DNA from: Powellomyces hirtus
Lineage: Eukaryota > Chytridiomycota > Chytridiomycetes > Spizellomycetales > Powellomycetaceae
DNA: 64,000 nt
Reading direction: 5' to 3'
Assembly: GCA_025526995.1 (NCBI GenBank)
Contig: JAHLKG010000017.1
Span: 124,001 to 188,000, forward strand
This document shows positions 19,237-31,383 of this stretch, piece by piece. A model generated the notes under the pieces. That model did not search any database, was not told the DNA's origin, and saw nothing but the letters and a program-made list of their open reading frames with translations. Position 1 is the stretch's first letter. Each line of letters opens with the position of its first letter. The position numbers and the translations under genes are program-made.

Positions 19237-20571
19237 ATGCCTACTGCAAGATCTCCCATTCTAGGAGTGCAGAGCCGCCAACAAGCCCGTCAAGCCACAC
19301 AAGAAGCCCAACGGGGTCCTGACGCTGAAGAAGACGTTAATATCGATGCCTTGATCTATCATGATTCCCACGACGCAGATGCCGATGTGGATGAGATGAA
19401 TCATGGAGAAATTCATGCAGACCCGGCGATAGTACCGTCCGGAGTACCGACTGACATTGTCATGGAAATTCTGCAGAGGTTCAAGATGGAAATCAACAAA
19501 AAGCTTGACCATCGGATGGACAGGTTGGAGAGGACTTTATTGACTAGTTCAAACCCTCTTGCTACATCAACTTCCCATCAACAACCCGAAAAGTACAAAA
19601 AGCCTCATATCAGTGGTCATCCTATCGCCGTTTCACCGATGAGAAGCCCAAAAGCGGGCCTTGAGTACCCTTTTCTACATCAACACATTACTCACGGCAA
19701 AGTTGAAGCCCCAGTTGCCCCTCACTTTTGTCCGTCTTCCCCAACGGAGAGCACAATAACTACAAGCAGCCGAAAAAGCGAAGACCGTGAAGCCCAGCAC
19801 ACATCATTCACATTCTTTCAATCAGCGATCATTGCAGTCCTCACTTTCGACGGAACAAGAAATCTCTCAAAACTCATCGACTTCATTGATCAAATTGAAG
19901 TGGTCTTTCGTCTCAAATCTGTACCTGGAGAAGAACAACTTGCATTCATCTTCACCAAGCTCTCTGGCGATGCAAAACAATGGTATCGAAACTACTGCAA
20001 AGAGGCCAAAAAGGGGAATGATGACCCCATCACGAATTGGCAAACTTTCAAGCGACCATTCCTCCAGCGTTATCAACCAACCGATCACGAGGAAGTCCTA
20101 CTCACTCAACTAGAAAGGTTGCGACAAGGAAGCCATACCATCTTGCAGTACAATACCTCGTTCACAAAGATTACCAGTCAGCTCGTCTCGGACATCCCGT
20201 TTCTGGTCTACAAATGGTTTTATCTTTGAGGCATGAACGAACATCAAGCAGAGCTTGTCAGAACACAAAGTTTCGAAGATCTCGAAGGCCTACAAGCAGC
20301 TGCCAAACGTTTGGACAATGGAAGTAACAAAAGTAACCAAAACAACCGCTTCACCAAGAAGAGCGAAAACATCGCGCTCGAAGCCCAACCTTCGAAGAAA
20401 GACGGCTCAAGTCACAAGAAAACCGATGCGAAGAAGACCACAGACTCGAAAAAGAGACAGAACTTCCCCTGTTGGTTATGCAATTCGAATGAACATACCC
20501 CATTCAATTGTCCCCTCAAAGCCAAAGCAGTCAAAGCATTAAAACCCGCTGCTAATGCCAACATTACGCCA
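19237..20571 (+). pseudogene. Copia-B1 gag
   Basis: Start chosen at ATG 19237 (MPTARSPILGVQSRQQARQ), matching the start in Copia-B2. Coiled basic-acidic N-terminus, capsid core (VFRLKSVPGEEQLAFIFTKL, WQTFKRPFLQRYQPTDHEE), TGA at 20227 in YLRGMNEH, then a Lys-rich stretch and a CCHC knuckle CWLCNSNEHTPFNC. A frameshift follows at about 20570. Confidence 0.85.
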
Positions 20572-21307
20572 CTACATTGGCTTACCTGGATTCGGGCTGC
20601 TCACAGCACATGACGAATGACATTTCCATTCTCGAATCCTACGAAGAGCACTCAACGCGCGTCAGATTTGGAAATAACGCCTTTCTCAATGCCGAAGAGA
20701 AAGGGAATGCTATCTTGAAGCTTCCAGATGGAGATGTACCTCTCACTGATGTTCTCTACGTTCCGAAACTTGCCAAAACTCTAATCTTGGTCTCCGCTCT
20801 TGCCAAAGATGGAAGGAGAGTTACCTTCGAAGATGAGAGCGCCGTCATTCAAGACTGCAATGGCACTACGAATGACATCACCATACCTCTCGGTTGAGGA
20901 ATGTATCACATCTCGCCAACTCCAATGGCTTTCGCTACTCAAACTTGCTCAAGGTCAAACGCGTCCAATGTACCGCCACACGCATCGAAAAATACATCTA
21001 CCGAATTGGCAAAATGGACGAACGTGTCCAATGTACCGACACACGCATCCGATACATCGATTCAAGCCACAAACCCGATCATTTCATTGTCGGGGAACGT
21101 TGGCCCCAGCCACATGGGTGGCACGCGGGGGGGGCATGCACCCCTGCAGAGGGGGCAGGCAGCTTTGGCACTGCCTCCGCTGCTGCTTTGGCGGCCTCTT
21201 CTGGGGCTGGTTCTGGTCCCTTTTCCTCTGTCAACGAAAAAACCCTCTGGCATCACCGTTTGGGCCATCCTGGCACTCACATCATGAAGCAACTCAAGCT
21301 CATAATG
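20572..21307 (+). pseudogene. Copia-B1 protease and pre-integrase region, interrupted by Gypsy-B
   Basis: Protease AYLDSGCSQHMT (catalytic DSG intact), LYVPKLAKTLILVSALAK, stop near 20895, then a Ser/Thr-rich spacer. The pre-integrase HHRLGHPGTHIMKQLKL then ends at the Gypsy-B LTR. The same protein resumes at 32477. Confidence 0.85.
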
Positions 21308-21585
21308 TGTAACGTCAAAGGAAGCTTTGATAGTTGATAGTAATAAATAGTGTGTATTATCGTGTGTTGTAAGGTAACAAGTGGAGAAAGGCGACCAGCG
21401 GCTGACAGCTTTATATATGCGTGTCAGGGTGGCGCACACATAATTTATCCGGGAGGCACTTTATTGCCTATGAGTCAGGAGTCTTGTGTATCACCGATGA
21501 ACGGGTGGCCAGCCCGAACAAAGGATCACGTATAACATAATCAGAAAGTCACGGAAAAGTATAAGAATATGAAGTTTCCCCGACA
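21308..21585 (-). repeat. Gypsy-B 3' LTR
   Basis: 278 bp; aligns over its full length with 32199-32476 without gaps. Confidence 0.92.
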
Positions 21586-21957
21586 CCTCCCTCAGACCCT
21601 GAGGAAGCATCGTAGATGAATGTGAAGGGGATGAATAGAAAGGGAGATCTCATGTTCATTTTAGACTGTTGACGCAGTGCTCAGTTCTTGCATTGGCGCG
21701 CAATGTTTGTGTATGCGACAGAGGCATCCCTTGTGTCGAAGTGTTTATATGTGTATATGGGTCGGTTCTTGCGTCGCCACACATGTGATTTTTGTTATAG
21801 GTGGGTTCTTGCGTCGCCGCGCGTGATGTGAGGAGAGACAAGGCAAAGCCAATCCGTCTTTGTTGAGTAGTGATGAGGTCTATCTTTTCTTCGTACGTGG
21901 CTGAATTGCCAGAGAGTGAGGATGGGCTGTTTGCCATTGTTGGTACGCAGGTGTTTG

Positions 21958-23182
21958 TCAGAGTTCAGACTCAGGTTCCCATGTAGGGTCAGCCCATCCG
22001 GCCCATTTGACCAAAAGATTTTGCTTATGGCGTCGTTCATCAATGATGTCTTCGACAACCCATTCTTTTTCTCCACAAACTTCGATTGGTTCGGGTGGTT
22101 GTTCAACTTTGCGTTGCGGATACTGGTCTGTTTTGTGAGGGCGTAGGATATCGACATGGAAGACAGGCCAAATGCCACTAATCTTTGGAGGGCGAGAGGT
22201 TGAGTTTGTAGGTATCAGGATGATCACCTTTGGCGATGACTTTGTAGGGTCCAATCCATATAGTACAGAATCGAGGGCCTCTTCTTATGTCAACCTCAAG
22301 GTCTATACCCTTGCAATTGAGGTCAACGAGATCTCCAATATTGTAAGCGATAGGAGTGCGACCTTTGTCATGTTGTCGGGCATATTTGTCTTCTGCTCGA
22401 CGTAGATTTTCGCGTACGATTCGGGCTATTTCTTCTTGTCTCTTGTGGTATCTTTCGAGCTCGGCCTTGTCGACTCCACGTAAACAAAGTTCTTGTCCTT
22501 CTAGGAGTGGATTCCATCCAGGTAAGATGACTGCACAGCCAAGGTCTACTTTGAATGGTGTCAAGCCTTCATATTTGCTTCTAGGGGCAGTGTTGAAGGC
22601 GAACTCAATGAGCGGGAGTAGCTTCTTCCAATTGCTCTTATCGTAGTTGAGATACTGCTTAAAGATTTCCTTGAGTGTTTGAATGGCTTGTTCGACTTTC
22701 CCATCAGTTTGCTGGTGTCGAGCCGTGGCGAATTCATGTTTAACGCCGAGTAAGATATCGAAAGCGAGGAAAAAATCTGAAAGTGCTCGAGGTTCGCGGT
22801 CCGTAACAAAGACTTTTGGAGTCCCGACATATTTCCATACTCAATCCAGAAAAACGGCAGCAAGTTCTTTACCGCCAATGTTTTTGTCGACAGCTGAAAG
22901 AATAGCACGTCCTGATAGATAATCGATACAAGCAAAACACACTTCATCTCCGATATAGAAGATATTGAATCCAATGGTATGCCATCTTCCCAACGGCACA
23001 GGAAGTGGTCATAGAAATCTGTAACGGCGATGACCAGGTTTGGATTGTCGGCAGGATTTGCATGTTCCGACATACTTCATGACGTCTTGTCTAACGTTAG
23101 GCCAATAATAATCGACGAGAATTCGAGCGAGTGTTTTCTTAACACCAAGGTGACCTCCAGTGGCTAAATTGTCGTGAAATTG
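21958..23182 (-). pseudogene. Gypsy-B integrase and chromodomain
   Basis: Conceptual translation across frames gives the HHCC zinc region (NLATGGHLGVKKTLA, then CKSC), the core with D (FACIDYLSG), D (FVTDREP) and E (DGKVEQAIQTLKE), then the IWIGPYKVIAKGDHPDTYKL module and a chromodomain ending LLVKWAGWADPTWEPES (about 21958-22080). Multiple frameshifts and stops. Confidence 0.85.
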
Positions 23183-24600
23183 TCATAAGACTTTTGGGCG
23201 TAGGCTTTCAGGTACGTAAAGACGTCCTTCATGTTGAGCGATTCCATCTTGGAAAGTGTACTGTCGTTCTTTTGCGGTCTTTTCATGATCGGGTTTCTGA
23301 CAGATTTCTTCTAAGTATTCAGAATAGGGATCCGTGGCTAAAGTTTGTTTCCATTCTTCGATAGAATATGTTGGCGTCGTGCGAAGATCTACCGTTGTGC
23401 CGACTATAGGAGGAATGCCATCCATCATGTTGTTGATCTGAGTATACATATCGATGCATCTTTGACATTCGACACAACGTGGAACGTAAATAGCACTTCG
23501 GGAGAGAATGTCCGCAATATGATTCCACCTCCCTGGAATGTACTGAATCGTAAAATCGTATTCTTGTAGAATCTTGACCCATCGAGCTTGTCTTCGGCTA
23601 AGGTGAGGTTGTGTTTGGATAAATTCTAAGCCCTTGTGATCGCTGAAGCACCGAAACGGTCGTCCAACCAGGTATGGTCTATTGGCTACAAGCATCTTGA
23701 CTAATGCGAGTAATTCTTGTTCATGGGTCGGATACCGAGTCTCAGCGCCCTTCATCTTGCAAGAATAAAAAACGACAGGTCGGAGGCGAGGTAATTGTTT
23801 CCATTCGCCAACGAGACGAGGAAGATTCGTTGGTATGGTCTCATTGTCATATGGTTGTCCGATCCATCCAGCAATGGCGTAGCCAGACGAATCTGTGTAG
23901 ACGTAGATAGGTTTGCTTTCATCGATAGTTGCTAAAGCTGGCGCATTGACGAGTGCTTCCTTCAGTTTCTGGAATGCTTGTTCTTGATTGGCTTCCCATT
24001 TGAACTTGACTTTCGCCGATTGAATGTTAGATAATGGTAAAGCAATGTTGGAATAGTCTTTGACAAAATCGAGGAAGTAGTTGGCGAGGCCAAGGAATGA
24101 TTGAACTCCTTTTGTTGTTGTAGATCTAGGCCAGTCCTTGATCGCTTGAATCTTTGAAGGGGCGATGCGGATTCCATTTCTACCCAAGACGTGTCCACAC
24201 CATTTGACTTCGGGTACGGCCCAGACACATTTGGAAGGTTTGACGTAAAGTTGATGTTCTTCGAGCTTCTTAAGGACTAGGTCTACATGTTTCTGATGTC
24301 CCTCCAATGTCTTTGAGAAAATGAGGATGTCGTCCAGATATGAGTTAACAAAGTTGTCGTAGTCTTTGTGGAAAATTTTGTTCATTAATTGTTGGAATGC
24401 GGCAGGAGCATTGGTCAAGCCGAAAGGCATGACGCGGTATTCGAAATGACCAAATCTTGTGTGTATAGCAGTCTTTTCCCGATCTTGTTTTCGGATGAGC
24501 AAACGATGATTGGCTTCCTTGATATCAATGAGACTGAAGTATTCGCATCCTCGTATTCGGTCGCGCATTTTGCGGATATTCGGAAGAGGTGTTCGATCTT
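23183..24600 (-). pseudogene. Gypsy-B RT (palm to thumb) and RNase H
   Basis: Open frame 24568-23183 continuing the RT start at 30362. RT carries FGLTNAPAAFQQLMNK and NSYLDDILIFSK, an intact YLDD box. RNase H follows with VYTDSSGYAIAGWIG and TRYPTHEQELLALV, then DHKGLEFIQTQPHLSRRQARW. The Copia-B2 insertion cuts it just upstream at TCTTT (24601-24605). Confidence 0.9.
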
Positions 24601-24605
24601 TCTTT
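24601..24605. repeat. Target-site duplication TCTTT (pair at 30340-30344)
   Basis: Perfect 5-bp repeat flanking Copia-B2 inside the Gypsy-B RT gene. Confidence 0.92.
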
Positions 24606-24971
24606 TAATGGAGATATCGGCACTTCCAGTACTTTATCGGACTTGCAGAGGATTGGCCGAATTCGATGTGGTCTCCAGTATACTTCGTATTAGGGGGTTA
24701 CAGAGCTCTTCTGAGATGCAGTTGACAATGTAGCGTTGTCAGATGCACGGAGATGTAATGTATGTGAATGTATTTCTTGTCTTAAAGTCTTATCGGTAAT
24801 GTCTCGCTTCGAGCGTTCTAATCTACTTCTTCTCCAATCACGTGATCACACGTGATCTAATTCAGCTCTCAGCGTTACTGGTATGGTGGTCACGCGTTCT
24901 AGTCGGAGAATCCAAGTAAGGATCTAATGTAAGGACCAAACGTTGAGTACGCAAGTCTCAACATTCCAATA
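24606..24971 (-). repeat. Copia-B2 3' LTR
   Basis: On + it starts TAATGGAGATATCGG (TATTG mutated) and ends CATTCCAATA. Confidence 0.9.
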
Positions 24972-25010
24972 CAACCCATGTCCGAGCAATCGATCCGCGA
25001 TGATGGGATT

Positions 25011-26300
25011 TTACTCATTCGGGAGCTCCGTCATGGACGCTTTCGTCATTGGCGTGATGGTGTTGTCGTGGTGCTTGATGCACATGCTTTCGTGATGGTA
25101 TTTGAATGCCGGGGCCGGTAAAGGCTTCGTAAGTGAGTCGGCTACCATTTCAGCGGTGGGTAAGTACTCCAGATAAATCTCCTTGTCAATGTGATCACGA
25201 ATGAAGTGATGTCGAATGTCAATGTGCTTGGTACGGGCTTGATGCACTGGATTCATTGCCAGTGAGATGCATGACTGATTGTCTTTGTAGATCGTTGTGG
25301 GTAGAGCATTTTCCTCGAGATATTTGGGGATTTGGAGTTCTTGCAGAAGTGAGCAAAGCCAGATTGTCTCTTGAGTGGCGAAGGAAAGTGCCATGTATTC
25401 AGCTTTGGTAGATGAGAGGGCAACGGTGGGTTGGTGCTTCAAAGCCCAAGTAACGGGGCCCACATTTCCAATGTAGAAAAGGTAGCCAGTGTTTGACCGT
25501 CGATCAATGATGATGTTTCTCCAATCGGCACCGCTGTAGCCGTGAAGGGTAACGTTATTTCCGCCAATGCAGAGGCTGTAATCTGATGTTCCCTGTAGGT
25601 AGCGAAGAACGCGCTTTGCAGCTTGCAGATGTTGAGGCAAAGGGTTGCTTGCGAAGCGAGAAATCATACTGACCGCAACAGCAATGTCAGGACGCGTGCA
25701 TATCATCAGGTACATGAGAGAACCAATGATTTTGCGATATTCTCCTTCTTGCGGGTTAGGTGAAGTCTTTGTATTTTCGACTTTGTAGGGTTCGAGCTTG
25801 GTCTGGTCCATCGGAGTGTTGACGGGCTTGCAATCTTGCATACCAAAGCGCTCGAGGATGTCATTTACATATGACTCTTGATCGAGATAGATGAAGTGCC
25901 TTGAGTAGTCGTGTTGAACTCTCATTCCTAGGTAGTGTCTGACTTCGCCTAGGTCTGTCATGTTGAACTTGTTGTGCAGGGATGTCTTGATTGACGAGAT
26001 TTCCGATTCGGTCTTTGCGAAAATGAGAAGGTCGTCGATGTAGACGGAGATGTACTGCGATGAGTCACTTTCAGGTAGAGTTCTGATGTAGACGGCATTG
26101 TCATTTGCCAGGCGCTTGAATCCCAAAGAAGTCAGTTCTTTGTGAAGCAGGGAGTACCATTCGCGCGGGGCTTGTTTCAGACTGTAAAGGGCCTTTCGGA
26201 GTCGAAGGATGGTCCCGGGCGGGAAGCCAGAGCCTTCAGGGGCATAGATTAGGATGGTCTCGGTAACAATCCCATTCAGGAATGCGGTTACTACATCCAT
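25011..26300 (-). pseudogene. Copia-B2 RT (from MDVVTAFLNG) and RNase H
   Basis: Open 429 codons: DVVTAFLNG, LYSLKQAPREWY, YISVYIDDLLIFAK (RT DD box), YLGMRV, then RNase H with DWRNIIIDRRSNTG, SSTKAEYMALS and KDNQSCISLA. It is separated from the upstream frame by a 1-bp shift at about 26305. Catalytic motifs are intact. Confidence 0.9.
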
Positions 26301-26306
26301 TTGATG

Positions 26307-27197
26307 TCATTTCAAGCCTAGGCTGGCGGCGAGAGCGAGGAGGACGCGTTGGGTAGCAATCTTGGCAACCGGAGCATAGGTTTCGTTGTAGTCGATGCCG
26401 TAGCGTTGTTCGAAGCCTTTCACTACAAGCCCGGCCTTGTATCGTTGGGGTTGATTCAGGTCTCGCTTAATCTTGAATACCCATTTAGTGCGGATGGGCC
26501 GTTGATTGTGCGGTAAAGATTTGGGGTTAATGACTTCCCATGTCTCATTGGTATGAAGGGACTTCAATTCAGCATTTATGGCCTCGGTCCATTTTGGCAT
26601 GTTGTCTGATGAGAGCGCTTGTTTGTAGGTTTGGGGTTCTTCGGTACTTGCAGCTGAAAGGGCGATTGCCGTCTTCTCGTTGATGTAGTCAGCGAAGACT
26701 GTCAAATGATTGACATTTTTGAGCGGTTCCCATGTATTATCTTTGTCTTCGAATCCTAGCCATTTGCAGAGGAATTCGGGGCCTTCCGGGCCATCACGTG
26801 AGTCGAGAATCTCTTCAACTTCGTAGAGTTCTTCGGGCGGAATGTAGTCTTTCGCGAGTTCGAGTGCTGAGTTTTTGTCGAACGTTACATCACGGGAGAT
26901 GACTATTTCTTGACAGTTGTCATCCCAACAGCGGTAAGTGCTGTCAAATTCGTAACCGATGAGTTCGAGATGTGTGGCGCGCGGTGCCAACTTTGAGACT
27001 TGTTTTCTCTTGACGAGATGCACAAAGGCATCGGCCCAAATCACACAAAGGTGAGAAAGTGAGGGCTCTTCACCGTTGAGCCGTTCGTACGGCGAAATGT
27101 TGTTATTGGACTTGTGGGGTAGGCGATTCCGTAAGTAGACTGATGTAGCCGCTAACTCGGTCCAGAGTTGTTTCGGGATGCCGTATGAGTGTTCCAA
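26307..27197 (-). pseudogene. Copia-B2 integrase C-terminus, chromodomain and RT start
   Basis: [21 protein letters not shown] and related integrase C-terminal motifs are followed by a chromodomain at about 26665-26825 ([34 protein letters not shown]). RT begins with [20 protein letters not shown] and [10 protein letters not shown]. The aromatic cage (Y, W, F) is conserved. Confidence 0.88.
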
Positions 27198-27238
27198 TGA
27201 ACGAATGGTGTCAAACAGGGTGAGGTTGAATCTTTCAG

Positions 27239-27835
27239 CTACACTGTTAGACTGTGGGGAATCTGCAGCGGTGAATCGTGCAGAATGCCCTTTTTCGAAA
27301 TGAATTCTTTCAGAACGTGATTGACAAACTCCCCCCCTCGATCGGAATGAAGTCGTCTGACCCTTTCGTTGATCTGTTTTTCAATGAAATTGATGAATTC
27401 AATCAATTTTGCAGTAGATTCGCTCTTCGTCTTCAAGAAGAAGGTCCATGTGAAGCGTGAATAGTCATCGATCACAACAAGGGCATATTTCTCATCGCCA
27501 ACCGCGGGTATGTGCGGACCGTTTAGGTCAAAATGTAGGGGATCGAGTGGCGTCTTGGACCGTGTCATCGTACCGTTGAATGGTGAGCGTTTGTGCTTAC
27601 CAAACTCGCAACCTTTGCAGACTTTGTTGGTCATTGGGAGCTTGAGTTGCTTCATGATGTGAGTGCCAGGATGGCCCAATCGGTGATGCCAGAGGGTTCC
27701 TTCGTTGACAGGAGAAGAGGGACCAGAACCAGCCCCAGAAGAAGCCGCCAAAGCAGCAGCGGAGGCAGTGCTAAATCTGCCTGCCCCCTCTGCAGGGGTG
27801 CGTGCCCCCCCCCCCTTCCTTTCCGAGAGCACCAA
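27239..27835 (-). pseudogene. Copia-B2 pre-integrase and integrase core
   Basis: Pre-integrase WHHRLGHPGTHIMKQLKL and VCKGCEFGKHKRSPF; integrase D (LHFDLNGPH) and D (LHSDRGGEF). The frame breaks before the catalytic Glu region (NSVAERFN). Just upstream lies a 20-bp G run (27850-27869) and a C run. Confidence 0.85.
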
Positions 27836-28182
27836 GGGGGCGGTGCTCTGGGGGGGGGGGGGGGGGGGGCATCCTCAGTGAGTATGGGGCTGACGTTCCC
27901 CAATGGGGCTGACCAGCCCCGATTAGGGGCGGTCAGCCCCGACACTGAAATGGTCGGGTTTGGAGTAGAACGCATGACCGAGATACCGGTAGCGTCTGTC
28001 GACAGGCTGAGCGCTTCAATCGATGTATCGGACGTGTGTGTCGGTACATTGGATGCGTTTGTCCATTTTGTCAATTTGGTAGATGTATTTTTCGACGCGT
28101 GTGTCAGTACATTGGACGCGTTTGTCCTTGAGCAAGTTTGAGTAGCGAAAGCCATCGGAGTTGGCGAGATGTGATACATTCC

Positions 28183-29859
28183 TCAAACGCGAGGTATGGT
28201 GATGTCATTCGTAGTGCCATTGCAGTCTTGAATGATAGCGCTCTCATCTTCAAAGGTGACTCTCTTTCCATCTTGGGCGAGTGCGGAGACCGAGATGAGA
28301 GTCTTGGCAAGTTTCAGAACGTAGAGAACATCAGTGAGAGGTACATCTCCATCCGGAAGCTTCAAGATAGCGTTCCCTTTTGCTTTGGCATCGAGAAAGG
28401 CTTTATTTCCAAATCTGACGCGCGTTGAGTGCTCTTCATAGGATTCGAGAATGGAAATGTCATTCGTCATGTGCTGTGAGCAGCCCGAATCCAGGTAAGC
28501 CAATGTAGTGGCGTTATGTGCTTCTGCAATGTTGGCATTAGCAGCGGGTTTTAAGGCTTCGACTGCCTTGGCTTTGAGGGGACAATTGAATGGGGTATGT
28601 TCATTCGAATTGCATAACCAACAGGGGAAGTTCTGTCTCTTCTTCGAGTCTGTGGTCTTCTTTGCGTCGGTCTTCTTGTGACTTGAGCCGTCTTTCTGTG
28701 AAGGTTGGGCTTTGAGCGCGATGTTTTCGCTCTTCTTGGCGAAACAATTGTTGTTTTGGTTACGCTTGTTACTTCCGTTATCCAGACGCTTGGCAGCTGC
28801 CATGAGGCCATGGAGATCCTTGAAACTTTGAGTTCTGACGAGCTCTGCATGATGTTCATTCATTCCGCGAAGGTAGAACCACTTGTAGATTTCGAACGGC
28901 ACCTTCAAGGGGATTTGACTTGTAATCTTCGTGAATGAGGTATTGTACTGCGAGATGGAATGACTTCCTTGTCGGAGTCTTTCAAGTTGAGTGAGCAAAC
29001 TTTCTTCGTGCTCGGTCGGTTGGTAACGCGCGAGGAAAGGAGGCTTGAAGGATTCCCAATCTGTGATGGGGTCCACCATCCCTTGTTCGGCATCTTTCTG
29101 GTGATTACGATACCATTGTTTTGCTTCGCCAAAGACCTTCGTGAAGATGAATGAGAGTTGTTCTTCTTCAGATACAGGTTTTAGGCGAAATACTAGAGTA
29201 AGTTGATCAATGAAGTCGGCGAGTTTTGAGAGATTTCCCGTCCCGTCGAATGTAGATACTGCATCAATTGCAGATTTGAAGTATGCAAATGATGTACGTT
29301 GTGCGTCGCGATCATCGCTCTTTCTGCTGCTCGTAGTTGTTGTGCTCTCCGTTGGGGAAGACGGACAAAAGTGAGGGGCAACTGGGGCTTCAACTTCGCC
29401 GTGAGTAATGTGTTGATGTAGAAAAGGATACTCAAGGCCCGCTTTTGGGCTTCTCATCGGTGAAACGGTCATAGGATGACCACCGCTTTGAGGCTTTTTG
29501 TACTTCTCGGGTTGTTGATGGGAAGTTGATGTAGCAAGAGGGTTTGAACTAGTCAATAAAGTCCTCTCCAACCTGTCCATCCGATGGTCAAGCTTTTTGT
29601 CGATTTCCATCTTGAACCTCTGCAGAATTTCCATGACAATGTCAGTCGGTACTCCGGACGGTACTATCGCCGGGTCTGCATGAATTTCTCCATGATTCAT
29701 CTCATCCACATCGGCATCTGCATCGTGGGAATCATGATAGATTGAGGCATCAATATTAACATCTCCTTCAGCATCAGGACCCCGTTCAGCTTCTTGTGTG
29801 GCTTGACGGGCTTGTTGGCGGGTCTGCACTCCTTGAATGGGAGATCTTGCAGTAGGCAT
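28183..29859 (-). pseudogene. Copia-B2 gag-protease, 558 codons
   Basis: Starts MPTARSPIQGVQTRQQARQ and runs through capsid, knuckle CWLCNSNEHTPFNC and protease LAYLDSGCSQHMTND in one frame without the stop and frameshift seen in Copia-B1. It ends at 28183 before a Ser/Thr-rich spacer (28180-27840). The spacer contains a duplicated segment of about 66 bp (SNASNVLTHASKNTS-like repeated) that is also present in Copia-B1. Confidence 0.9.
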
Positions 29860-29975
29860 CTTGACGGTGTGCTCGGTACTTTCTTGGCACTTGAATTTGA
29901 CGGAAGACAGGTATTTTTTCAGGTTTTTACAAAGGGAGAATGATTTGAATTCGACCGGTCTCAGGGCTCATAACC

Positions 29976-30339
29976 TATTGAAGATATCGGCATTTCCAGT
30001 ACTTTATTGGAAATGCAGAGGATTGGCCAAATTTGATGTAGCCTCCGGTATACGTTGTTAGGAGTTTTACAGAGCTCTTCTGTGATGCTGATGACGGTGT
30101 ATAGTAGTCAGATGCACAGAGATGTAATGTACATAAATGTATTTTGTGTCTTGAATCTTATTGGTAGTGTTTTGCTTCGAGCGTTCTAATCTACTTTTTC
30201 TGCAATCACGTGACTACACGTGATCCAATTCAGCTCTTAGCGTTACTGGTATGGTGGTCACGCGTTCTAGTCAGAGAATCCAAGTAAGGATCTAATGTAA
30301 GGACCAAACGTTGAGTACGCAAGTCTCAACATTCCAATA
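29976..30339 (-). repeat. Copia-B2 5' LTR
   Basis: On + it runs TATTGAAGATATCGG to CATTCCAATA; followed by TCTTT at 30340-30344. Confidence 0.9.
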
Positions 30340-30361
30340 TCTTTGTGACGGAGTTGAGACC

Positions 30362-30703
30362 TCAATAGTCCCAACAAATACGTAGTGCTCCATCTTTCTT
30401 CTTGGCAAAGATGACACTAGCTCCCCATGGGCTTGAGGAGTGCTGTATCCATCCTTTCTCGAGCATCAGTTGAATTTGCTTTTTCAGTTCGGCTAATTCT
30501 TCCTTATTCATGTAGTGGAGAGGTTGCCAAACAGGTTCAGCGCCTTCGACAAGTTCAATTTGGAAATTATCTTCTCTCCGATCAGGTGGTAAACCTTGAG
30601 GTTCCTTGAAAAGAATATCAACATACTTTTCCAGAGAATCTTTCAAAAGTTCAGGGTTTCCCCTAAACCGTTCAGGATCCTCCGAAATTTCGTTGAGAGC
30701 CAA
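30362..30703 (-). pseudogene. Gypsy-B RT start
   Basis: FQIELVEGAEPVWQPLHYMN, then LEKGWIQHSSSPWGASVIF and DGALRICWDY: the pre-RT and first RT motifs. The frame stops at 30362 just before the Copia-B2 insertion site and resumes at 24600. Confidence 0.9.
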
Positions 30704-31321
30704 TCAGCATACAGTATTGTCTTCAAATTTATTTCGTCGCCAGGCTTTGTTGAATCGCTTAGATGTGACTTTGATCATTTGGGTATTGCGATGAGCAGCG
30801 GCTTTGGTGAATATAGATTGTTTCGTAGATGGAGTAGTGTCAAAATGAGAGAGACAATTCTTAGGGAGAAAGTCTAAAGGTTGCCATTTTCGTGATGTTC
30901 GTTCGCATTTGATGGTGACGGAGAGTGATGCGTTTGGTATCTGTGAGTGATTAGTAAAACGGAGAATAGGTTGTTTTTCGTGTAAGTATTGTTCAGCATG
31001 AGTAAAGAGGTTCCAGAAAGGTGTTCCAATGATCGCATCGTATATAAGGTCGCTGACAAGCCATGGGAGTTGTCCAACCATAAAAGGCGAACAAGATTCA
31101 ATGTTCCAGAGTTCTAACAGTTCAGAGGCAACAGTGTCTAAGAGCATTTGAGATTTTTTGTCGGCCAGAATTATTCGTTGTGGTTCGGTAGGCCTAGTTT
31201 CGAACTTATGTTTTTTGACGAAGGTCTTGTTGAGAAACATCCCCGTCGCTCCGCTATCGAATAATACTCGGGCAAATTTCTTTCCAATACGGCAATGTGC
31301 AATCCATAATCCAGTGGCCAA
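30704..31321 (-). pseudogene. Gypsy-B protease region
   Basis: ARVLFDSGATGMFLNKTFV is the retropepsin motif (catalytic DSG), followed by LADKKSQ and GTPFWN. A frame change separates it from gag. It continues into RT after a stop near 30704. Confidence 0.85.
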
Positions 31322-31383
31322 AGGTTTCCACGCATCTTGGACGGTAGGTAGATATGGAGGCCGAACAGAGCTACCAATAGGCT

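Larger units (their letters stand above)
24606..30339 (-). mobile_element. Copia-B2, innermost Ty1/copia element with a chromodomain
   Basis: A 5734-bp element on the minus strand. LTRs are 29976-30339 (5', 364 bp) and 24606-24971 (3', 366 bp). The primer-binding site at 29961-29975 (TCAGGGCTCATAACC on +) matches Copia-B1. Flanked by a perfect TCTTT duplication. The coding region is split into four frames. Confidence 0.95.
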
